A stretch of 64,000 nt of DNA from Nematostella vectensis (lineage: Eukaryota > Cnidaria > Anthozoa > Actiniaria > Edwardsiidae). Under the pieces are notes generated by a model. That model worked only from the letters and a program-made list of their open reading frames with translations, was not told the DNA's origin and searched no databases. The stretch's first letter is position 1, and each line of letters starts with the position of its first letter. Below, one piece after another: positions 50,401 through 62,400 of the stretch. The stretch spans positions 10,244,540-10,308,539 of the forward strand of contig NC_064042.1 of NCBI RefSeq assembly GCF_932526225.1, given 5' to 3'. The position numbers were made by a program, and so were the translations under genes.

Positions 50401-53400
50401 TATTCAAAGGGGTTCTGAAGAACCCCCACTTGACTGTAAGGTCTGCTGTCATGAAGGAAAATTAAGTATCACTGTGAGCTAGGACAAGCTAAATAGGTAA
50501 AAGAACCCTCCCCCCTTCCTTAAAATCCTGGCTTCAGGTCTGGCGGTATGGTGCAAGAAAAATTAGGGGTTGAGGGTAGGGAACAGGAAAATGGAAGAGA
50601 CGCTATTACAATTTTCAGAGACTCCCAGTGCGTCTCCTTATCTTTTCACTCCCCTTTCATTCTTCGAATTCCTATTATTTAACTCCTGCTGCACGACAGA
50701 TCATGATGAAAGAAGAAGAGCTAAAAATGGCAGCTGAGCTTGGAAAAAAGATGCTGGCTGAAAATGATGATATAAAAATGAAATACGGAGAGCTCAGCAG
50801 AGAACACGAAGAAGTAGTTAAAGTAAGATTCTAATAAACTTTTTCAATACAAGGCAAATGAACTACAGTATTCATATCTAGATCGGATGTGACGAAGTGA
50901 GAGGAGGGGAAGCTTGTATAAGTAAAAACAGGCAAATGGATTATTCACATCGAGAGTGGTTGTGGTCAAGTGAGAGGAGGGTGGTACTTGTGCAAGTAGA
51001 AACACAGGCAAATGAACTACAGTATTCACACCTAGATCAGATGTGATGAAGTGAGAGGAGGGGAAAATGGATTATTCACATCTACTGTAGAGGGTGTGGT
51101 CAAGTGAGAGGGGGGGACTTGTACAAGTAGAAACACATGCAAATGAACTATTTGCATCTCATACAGGGGACCTATGTGCACAATGATTTTGATATGGGTG
51201 ATAATTACAGCAGAATTAATGTATTTTTTTCTCATGTGAAGTCAATATCGGTGAAACCCTGATATGACTACATGGCAAGGAACTGAAAAATTGCATTGTT
51301 ATAAATCAAGAATATTGTTAAATTTAGATTATTTTCCATACATTTGATGGTTGATTGTGCCATATTATTATACAGTATCAAGTTCATCGAGATTCCACTG
51401 TATATGTGAGCATTAAAGGGAAATTTATTGTGTGTATTATTTCATCAGGAACTAGATGAAGAAATCACAAGAGTAACAACAGACAGGAATAACCTACGAA
51501 CATCCCTGAAAACCTTACAGGCCAAGTACGAACAAGCCATGCAAAAGAACAAGGTATTGCCCACTGCTACTGATAATTAGGCGACCCAGTCATTAGGCAA
51601 CTGTCCACTAGGCAGCCATCCTAAGTTATTAGGCCTACAGTAATAATCAGATACCCAACTCTCTGGGGGTGGGGGGGGGAGGGCTCTCCAGGAAAGTAGA
51701 CAGGGGTGATTGTCCTACTACTATTCCTTAGGGAGTTTTTAAGGGTTTTTCTGATTCTGCTATCACTTATGGGTTAAAAGTTCCTTCAACTACACCCAAT
51801 TTGCTATTTCTTACGGGTCAGAATTCCAGTTGACCACACCTGAAGTGCTACCCTTAGTCTTAAAATTCATTTTGCTGATCATAACCCTGTCTGTTTTTAT
51901 CAGTGCCCCCCCCCCCCCTGGGCCCAGCTCACTGCCATTCTTATTATAATCTTTATTAACATGTTGGATTCATTTTAGGAGTATGAGATAGCTATTGACA
52001 GGCAAGGGTCTGATGATGAAAAAAAGCTGGAGCAAAAACAGGCAGATAATAAGATGCTACTACAAAAAATTCAGGTCAGAAAACTATTTTATATCATGAT
52101 TCCATGAAATTGTTTACTAAACAGTAAGATGAATCAAAATTAAGATATATGGGCAGTTCTTTGTTACGGACATTACATTCAGAAGACAATTTTTGTGATT
52201 TGTCCCCTTGTGATTTAAAAATCAGGGCTTCTGGAATTGCGCGCTTGTGCGGAAGTGCGTAATTTGGCTTTTTCCGCGTAATCCGCGTAATCCCCCGTAA
52301 TTTGGTTAAAATTTTGAAAGACAAAACATTTAATTGCACAGCTGATATGTTCTTTTAGGGTTTTTACCTCTATTTCTCGTAAAAAAAGAGAGATATTCTT
52401 CGTAAGAGTGCGATGTTTCAAACTGAGTTCTTTGCTAAACCGCGAAGGCCTAGGACTAATAATACCTTTTTTAATTGGCTGGTGGCTAGGAGCCAATGAA
52501 AACTTGCCTAAGATATTTTCAAATAAAAAAAAAAACTTTTTTAAGTTATTTCGTGCTTTCCTTCGGTACAAAATGTAGTTTGGGCGTAACAGTTGATATT
52601 CTGTGTAATTTAGCGCGTAATTCCGTAAAGAATCCTGCAAAATTTTGATTTTTAAAGAAAAATGTATTGCAAAATCCCGCTTAATTTAGCGCGTAATGAT
52701 TGATTTTCCGCGTAATTTAGCATGTTATTTAGCAAAGAATCCTGCATAATTTTGAGTTTTTTTTCCGCGTAATTCCAGAAGCCCTGAAAAATATATGAGT
52801 TTAAGCCAAATCTCTGGTGGTAAAACAAAAGTTAGTTATGAGATAAAGCTTCAGTTAAATTGGTGAGAAATAAGGCCTTCAGTCTAAATTGTTATTTGTG
52901 TGAAGATATGGTGTTACGGACGTTACAGTAAAATCCCTTGCTTCTTCAAATTCGCAATTAAATGCAAAATTCCTGTAATGTATTTTATATGGTTACTTTA
53001 AAGACATTTTAAAATGAAGCATCTTTACAGCCAATAAAAATATTTATTATCTCTTTTTTGTAGTGAAAGCAAATGCATTGTAACATCTGTAACACTATTT
53101 GTGTAACGTTCGTAACGCTAATAGTGTAACATCCTTAACACATTTACAACTACAAAATAAACACATAGCCAAAATATCTTTGCATAAACTGTGCACCCCC
53201 TAACTAATTTAGAAGATTGCCAGAGCTCATGAGAAGATTCCTGTTCTGTTGGTTTTAAAGAAAACAAAACTGTGTTTTTTTTTAACATTTTTTATTTTAC
53301 TTCCGTAACGAAAACAAAAAAAACAAAAAATGTACATTATCACACCCCCACACCTTGACAGAGACTGCTTATCATGAAACAACTCCATATTATTAAAAGG

Positions 53401-56400
53401 TATTTACAAATATCACCATTTTGTTCTGTCATTTTCATTTTTATTGTTGTGTAAAAACATGCCAATTTGAGCTACATAAAAGTCTTGAATATTTTGACCC
53501 AAGGGTACCCCCCTGCGTAATCATCTGGCCCAAATTCTGTGTTTTTGACAAACTCAAGTATTTTAGGTATGATTTATTGCAATTGTTTTTAAACTATGCT
53601 GCTTTTTAAAAAGAGCATTTTATTTATACTTCTCATGTGGAATTGCCCATATATTGATTTCCTACTGTACCACCTCTTTCAAGAATTCTTGATCTGCCCC
53701 TGGACAGGAATTCCCCATCCCAACTTACAAGTACTACATTAGTAAATTGTCTTGCATATATGGTAATGGATTTGTTTTTTGCCATAATCATATTATACCA
53801 AATATTGCAATATTTAAAATTTCCTATCTCTGTCTTATAGAAACTCCAGGCTGAAAGAGAGCAAAATCAGTCGACAATAGAGAAACAGGATCAAGAGAAG
53901 AGCAAGTTAACTCAAACCTGCAGGGACTTGAAAGCCAAGCTAGACACCTTACGTGCTGAGCTGAAGAAATTGAAAGAGAAAAGAAAGACTCCTGATGATA
54001 AAGCCATGGAAGAACTAAACATGGAAAATCAGGTATAGCCGGGCCGTAGCATGGGATGGGGCACTGGGGGCATGTGCCTCCCCCCCCCCCCCAATTTAAA
54101 AATAATATATAAGGAACTGACAAGTAGGGGCCTGGATCTGTCCTCCCTTCCCAATGTTTTATTATGTTTCTGTATCCCCCCCCCCCCCCCCCCCCCAAAT
54201 GATTTAGGGCCTGCTATGGCTGTGTAAAGTCAGACCTGCAAAATCAGGTTAATTCAAGCCTGTAGCCAGATGGCTTGTAGGTTTAGAGGAGCCACTCCAA
54301 ATCAGGTTAAGTTAGACCTGTCGTCAAGGTTTTTGCAAGTTTGGGTGAACCAACCAACTTGGTTAGAATGCTGAAGGGAAATTACGTTAACGAGATAAAA
54401 AGATGCCGCCTTTTAAAGCAAAATGATGCTTGTTTGTAGGGCTGGACAATTCATGTGTTTAAAAGGCTTTGTTATCATTTTTACAAATGAAACCAGACTT
54501 ATTTTGCATCCACTGCTGTAGACAACTGAAGACTAAGGTCCAATCATTCCATGTTTAGAAACTGCGAGAAAATCTGGAACAGTTTTCTGTGGAGCGGGAG
54601 GATATGATTAAGGTTCTCAAGTCCTTCAAGGAGCAACTCAAAGTCAAGGAGCAGAACAACCAGGTAGGCTTGAAGGCAGGCCCAGGGTGTAAAAAAAAAC
54701 CCAGCTAGTCTTTTTCCTCTTTTTTTTTTTTACTGAGCCTTTTGGCTTGAACATCCAGGTCCACGTTAACATTGATGAACATAGCATCCTATTTATGTTC
54801 CCGATCCTGCATTTTATAAGCCTGTGTTGGGGGATGTAAAATAGCTGTTTGGTTTGGTTTGGCCCATGGTGCTGTACATACAGTACCATCTTCAGTGTTT
54901 ACAAGTATTAACACTTGATGGATGAACACTAAACAAAGAAGTACTGAAAAAAAAGAAGTCAGCCACATTGATAAAAAAATTTCTAAACATCTACTGGAAA
55001 CTTGTCTTCCATACTGTAGCTCCCACAACATCTGTTACTTTAATTATTTGATCTTTTGTAAGCTAATTACTGTGTCTTCTAAATACAGGAATTGCAGTCT
55101 CAGCTTGCTGTACTTCAGAAAGTAAAAAATGAAGTCTCCAGTAAACCCAGTACTTCCCAGAAACCTAGAAAGCCAGTGACAGCAGCTAGGAACTCAAATC
55201 AGTCTACAGACACCTTGATCCAGGAAAATGAAGAACTTAGAGGAAGCATTGAGGTGAGGGATTGCTTTGTAAATTGCCTAATAAGAAAGATGGTAATGAA
55301 CACAAGATTGTTTTTTTATTCGCATTCTAAAAGAAAAAAGTGTGTGTTAAAGCCGCATTGTCACCAGTTTACTTCCGGAGGTCCGACGGAGACCTCAACC
55401 TTTAAAAGACAAAAGAATCTATTTGAATCCGAGATATTTAACAGGCCATCCGCTCTAAATTATCAATCACATCATCAAAGAAACTTCCAATAGACACACT
55501 GCTTTCAATATTTTGAAATATTTTTCGCGTTTTCCGTTAAAGATCATCGGATATTGTTAGGTAATCGACCGGAAGTAAACTGGTGACAATGCGGCTTTAA
55601 AATCTATAAATCCTTTGTTGTTTTTTGTTTGCCTTTGAAGAAAGTGGTGAACACTAAAGCGCCACCTTCTTCAAATATATGAGGGTGTATCTGAAATAAC
55701 AGCACAAATGTGCACAAATTCTAGAGGAATTTCTCCCTTATGATTATTATAAACTTTTTTTTTTTTAAATTTTAGAGCTTGTCCAGTGAGATTGAGATAA
55801 AAAGTGCGGAAAATGAACATTTGCGTAATGCCCTGGACACCTTGCACATGGAGTTTGAAGGCAGAGACTTGACCAACAAGGTATAGTTTGTCCAGATCCA
55901 ACACCAGTTGTCCCTTACGGGTCTAGGTACCCTGTGTATGCAATAATCAGGCCCTTATTCCATATAAATACCTGGATTCCTGGTGCTCGAATGGTGTTGA
56001 AAAGGCAAACAATTGGCCAATATGTCTAGATCCTACACTAGGTCACTAGGTACCCCTTAAAATAGATAAAATAAATCTGTCTTATTCAAAAAGAGCGCAG
56101 ATGCAGTACGTGGTTGAGTTGTATGCATAGAGGGCGCCTCAAGCAGCCGCCATACAACTTATATCTGACCAATGGAAATTAAAACTAAGGATTAAAATTG
56201 TTGATTTTTATAGTCTTGGCCCTTATGTCCCTAAAGTATTTGGTCGGTACATGGCTTTGTACATTCGCTTCTAAGTCTCTTGTTCTCTTTTAATTTAAGG
56301 GTTTTAATTTTAGGGTTTTGTTTCCTACCTTTCTATACGAGATGGAAGTACAATGTCCGATATCACGAAGTGTTGTACGGAGTTGTGTACTAATCACATT

Positions 56401-59400
56401 TAATCAGCCCAATCCATCTTAATGCCCCTTGTTTTCTACATTGTCATCTTGCACAAGTTTAACAACTTTTATACAAAGCGTATCCGGTAGAATTCACATC
56501 GTCTCATGGTTGCTCTATTGTAAATGACTTTGTTAGATTTCCTATCTTTTTAAGTCTTTAGAGAGAGAATACGAAATGTGGCTCGTGCCTAATTTGCCAT
56601 TATTTGCCATTTATTCTCGAAGCATGTTTTATTTGCACTTCAATAAATCTCTTTTGTAAACCCATCAAGGATAATCCGATATATATTTTTTAATACAGCC
56701 ACAACCCAGCAGACAATGTAAGAATAATATTTGATAGCACATTCCTTTCCAATTCTCATGGATTTGAAGTTTTTCCTAGAAATGTTCATGACTCTTGATG
56801 TTTTATGTGCACGTTTTCTATAAATTTAATTTCCTATAAATATTCATCCACATGTATTTGCAATTGTTCCTAGGAATGTTTACGATTTTGCAGTATTTGT
56901 ACGCTTTCTATAAATTTAATTTACTAGAAATATTCATCCACATGTATTTTCAATTTTTCCTAGAAATGTTAAGGATTTTGGAGTATTTGTGCGCTTTCTA
57001 TAAATTACAGTACATTTCCTAAAAATATTCATTCGCATGTATCTGCAATTGTTCAACTTTGCCTTTTTCCTATAAAGCACATTTTCTTTCTTGGTGAATT
57101 TGCATGTATTCACAATAATAATTCCTAGAAATATTCGTGAATTCCCATATATGTATTCGCAGTTCCTAGAGATGCATGCATTGCACGTTTCCTTTAAAGT
57201 AATTTCCCTATGGTAACATTATCACTCTGCACATTTCCTGGACATTCATATACAAAGCACTTTTCCTGGAACGTTTCCTGGAACACCTTGGTTGAAGGTG
57301 TGTGTTTTGCCTCCAGGATACAGAGCTTGAGCTTGAAGCTGTCTTGAAGGAACGCGACGAAAATAAGTTTTATGTGAAGGTAAAAGCACGCGAATAAATG
57401 CGGCTAAGACGTCCCCTTTCGATCTCAAAAAAAAGGTTTTTCGTGGTTTATCTAAAAGGTGCTGGGTGTAATTGTACTAATTTTTCTAACAACATCTTCT
57501 TCTGCGCGTAATAATTTTATAGTTTTATAACCCATTGATTCGAACTTAACCATCTCAAATGTTATTTTAATGCTGTTATGTCGGTCTGTCCGTCTGTAAA
57601 GTTAATTGCCCTGTTTTCGGTATCTTTGTTTTGCTTTCTTTAAAAAGCCGTAACGCGATATTTGATAATTTTTTTTCTTTTTAGGAGCTTTGCGACGAGT
57701 TAGATAAAGTGAAGGCGGAGAAAGAGAAGGCTGTCAAAGCAATCAAGACGCTGAAAATCACACACGAGGTAACAAATATGCACAGAGACACATATGAAAA
57801 AAACTCCCAATTACTTATTGTTACCATATTTAAATAACAGGTGCGCAGGAGAATATGCTGTAAATACAAGTTTTCAGACGGGAAAATATTGGCGGGAAAA
57901 ATTTTATGCGCGCGTGGCCTTCCTTGGAAACAGAGCATTAGCAGAGCAGTAGAACCGCCTAATAACGAATCTCCTTTGAGCGGCAACCTCTATATAAAGA
58001 CTTTTAAAAATTCCCAATATCATAGTCTTCAGTCAAACTCCAAAGATAAAACCTTCATAAAGTGGGCACATCAATATGCTTTGCTGCTTTGCTCTGCCAG
58101 TCTCTGGGTGGTAATCTTTGGTTACCAATCGGAAAGTTACTCGGTCACTCGGTACCATTTGGAAATGTCTGGATAATATTCTTGAAAGATTTGCTCATAT
58201 CATGGTTATATACGGACTCTCTTATATCATGGTTATTCATGGTTCGCCTATGTCATTGGTATATTCGGTGGTTTCTCGGTACTGTACAGAAAATTTCAGG
58301 GTATTATTCGACACTGTTCACGGCCACTCGGTACAATACGAAAAATTATAGCGTGTATTATTCGAAACAGACTCTGGTATTTGAGGATCTATCGGTTCAT
58401 TCTGGAATCTCCAGCTAAAACTCTTGACAGACTCGGTACTTATCAATGGTCAATTGGTACCATTTGGGAATGTCTGGGTAATATTCGTGGTAGACTCGGT
58501 ACTTATTAACGGTCATTGGTACCATTAGGGAATGTTCGGGTAATATTCGTGATAGACTCGGTACTTATCAATTATCAATTAGTACCATTTGGGGAAGGTC
58601 CGGGAAATATTCGTCGTAGACTTTGCTCTATATTTAGGATTAAGAATAACGCTATACCCTTGGTGTTAGAGGTTAGAGCCACTTATTTTCCACTCTTATT
58701 TTCTGAATTGTGTCTTCGCACATTCTTTTACACTCCTTCCCTTCTTCCATTCCAGTATTCTATTCTTTCCATGTCATTTTTTCCACGTAAATTTTGCCCT
58801 GCTTACAACTTAATGTTGATGTTTTAGGAGACTAAGAAACAACTTAGCTCTCTTACAAACCTTCGCAATCAGCTCCAATCCTCACTAAGAACTACGAGTC
58901 TTGAGAAAAAACGCCTTCTTCTTGATAATAAGGTACCGTAGATGGATTTCGCGAGTTACCCAAGCGTCATTGCGGATATCTTTTACACGTGTGTCAACCA
59001 AACGCATACGTCATCCTTTTTGTAACATTGCTTTGGTGATATATATATTTTTTAAACTAATATTTCCACCGCTTTTCGTTACTTTTATAAAGCAGTCATT
59101 TGACATTCGCTTTTCTGCACTGACAATGTTTTCTGGAGTAAGTTTATATTTTTTATTTCATTGATTTGGTGCTATATTTTGTTAACGATTAGTCGCTCGC
59201 GTTTTCGTTGATTTATTAAGATCTTCCACTTCTTCATCTCACGCTAATTTCATCATCCGCTTGGGACGATGGGGATGGCATATTGCTCCCAGGGATCCAG
59301 TTGATAGCACGGAGGTATAGCCTCTCTGAATGGACTACCCTGGGATAATATGATTAATTTAATTTTAAATAAAGGTGTCTATGTCTACGTCGATGTCTAT

Positions 59401-62400
59401 GTCTGTGTTGTGTTTTCTGGTACAGCATGAAGTAGGGGGTATGACACGAAGAAATCGAAAGGGGGGCTTGCAACCCCCACAATCCCCCCCCCTACATCCG
59501 AGACACTGCTGTTTTTTGAAGTCATTTTATTGTTATGTGTTGATGTTATTCATCTACTGAGTACCACTAAACATTTTTATTGTAGAAGCTGAAGTTGAAG
59601 CTTAAAGAGATCAGTACTTCACAGGAGGATCTGACCAGAGTGTCGGCAAAGGTAAACGTAGTGTTCTCGTAACCACTCTCCATGCATTGCACATATTGTG
59701 TCAGCGCCCGGAGTTGAGACATGTATCGAGCTCGACGTTGACTTGTATCATACCTAATCTCATACAGAATCTCTCTTTTATCAGCTAAATTTATGATTTA
59801 AGGGACTATTTTTGTCATAAATATGTTCATCTATTTATGTATTATGTACACAGGATGTGAAAAAGAGGTTGGCGGTCATGAAGGTGGAAAAAGACGAGGT
59901 CGAGGGATCTCTGAGAGAAGCCAGGAAGGAGATTCAGGCGGCAGAAGAGAAGAATAAGGTAAACTTCATGGTTCATTTGGGAAAGATATTTTACAATGTA
60001 TGATTATTGTTCTTGCTGATAATGGTGATGATGATGATATGGCGGTGATTGTGGTGTTGATGGTGATAGAGATGTTAATAATGATGATGATGATATGATG
60101 GTGATGGTTGTGGTGATGATAATGACGACTACGACGACGATGATTATGATGATGTTGATGATGATGATGATGATGATGGCGATGCTGCTGATGTTGATGA
60201 TGATGATGGCGATGCTGCTGCTATGACGAAAGCGACGATTGTGACTATCGTGTCATCTCAACGTGTTGTCTTTACAAGAATAATACTGTTTCTTTTTGTG
60301 ATAGTCATGATAGGGAAAATGAGGATTGTGGAGTTATGACTGATGATGATGATGATGATATTGTTGATGATGAAAGCAAAGATGGTGATGATGTAAAACG
60401 ATGATGGTGACAATGACGACGACGATAATTATGATTATGACGATGTTGATGATGACAACAATGATGATGGTGCGATGACGATAATGTTTATGATAACGAT
60501 GATGTTAATGATGATGTTAACCTTGTTTGTAGGAATTGATGTCCGAATTCCAAAAGGTGTACTCAGATAACGAATCCCTTCAGAAGAGAGTGAGTGAGTT
60601 GGAGGAGCACCAGAAAGTCATAGAAGAGACGAATGAGGTGAGAGCCCATTTAAATGGTCGTTTTTAATGGCATTTGCTGGTTGTTCTACAGATACAGGCC
60701 CGTATCCAAGGGGGGTGCAGGGGGTGCGAACGGCCGGCCGAATGTCCACTGTTGGTTCTCAATAGACGAGCTGTAGAAAAAACTATAAAGCATAAGCTAG
60801 ATCACTTTAATTTGTAACCAGAGTGGGGGGTGGTCAGATTTTTATCAGAGAACTCCCTCCCCCCCCCCCCCCCCCCCCCGCAAAAAAGTTTTCGGGTTTC
60901 GCACCCCCCGAAGAAAAATCCTGGGTACGGGCCTGAGATAACTTCTGTTTTCCTCCTTGAAGTGGGGTTATCTACATAATGGATCCTTTGTTCGAATTAG
61001 ACTCTGAAAAAGCAACACGAGACGGTTCTGTTTGAGAAGGACGAACTTACGCTTACCATCAAGACGTTACAGGAGGAATTCAACACGATGCTACAGGAAT
61101 ACGAGGTGAGAAAGGCACAACTATGTAGATCACCTACTCAGCCTAGGAAATGGCATTCTGACTGGGTTCCCTGTGGTTAGATGTGTGGAATATGAGCTAG
61201 TCCCAGACCCCATGCTTTCTAACAGTTCGCATCCGGTGAAAACGGCATCCGGTGAGGACGGTATCCGGAGAGATTGCTACGGATTAGGCCGCCCTAACCC
61301 TTTCTGTCCTATTTTGATACTTATTTAAGTGCCCTGGTATAATTTGCTGTTAATAGAAATTAAAGGCTAAGATGGAAAACTTGCCAACCGAGATGGATGG
61401 TCAATCTTCCAATGGAATACCCAAGCAACATCAGGTATATTTAATGAGCTACTGTCAGCAGTCCTTTTTTATGCAGCAAAATACTAAATTTATATCGTTT
61501 TCAGTACATACGTTTTTCAATATTGAATAAAAATAATGGCTGATAAGGGCAATTTAATGACGAACTCCAGCGAACCAATCGCCATACCAGGATAAAGTTC
61601 TTAATTCTACCATGTCCTTTTACTTTTGTTTAACTCTTAGAGCTTTCATCTCGGGGCATTTGCAGGCATGATCTATACATTACTCCACATGCTCCTAATT
61701 CGTAATTTTATTACAGGACGAAGCAGAGAAAGAGAAAGCGGCTAACCTCATCCGGGACCTTAGGGAGGAACTCAAGCTCAGTGTCGTGAGAGAACAGGTG
61801 ATGTCAAGTGCTTGGGTAATTCGATAAAATGATTGGCTGTTACTGGTATGATTGACAATGTATAAGCTCGATGTCCTAAACGAACAGGTGATATCACGTG
61901 ATGGGGGTAATACGGTAAAATGATTTAATGCTAGTGGTATGATTGACAACGTATGAGCTCAATATCCATAAACCTTTATGTCTCATGATGGCATGATGGG
62001 GTGATTCGATAAAGTTTTTGGCTGCTACTGGTTTTATTGACAGTATATGAGTCCAGTGTCCTGAGAGAACAGTTTATGTCTGGTGATGGGTTAAATGATT
62101 GGCTGCTAGTGGGATGATTGACAACGTATGCTTTATTCTCTCTGTAGGAACTGAAAGCGGAACTGGAAGTAAAGAACAAGACTGAGGCCGAGTCTGATAA
62201 GATAAAGGTAACTAGGCCTGAAAATTAGTCTGATTCATTTGAGTAGTTCAAGTGTGGGTCTTTTGGTCATTGCCAGAAGGTGGGGTGGGAAAGGAAATCA
62301 CCCCCGAGGGATTTTATTTTCTGGAATTGAACCACTCAGCATTTGATTCCCCGTCGACGCACGAGTCACGCATGCATTGCTTGAATCATTCAGGAAAAAC

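Noticed and set aside
58062-58418. Plus-strand frames of 77-118 codons in intron 13 of the GCC2-like gene
   Set aside because: They lie in decayed tandem repeats, overlap one another in different frames and would not fit the phase 0 splicing around them.
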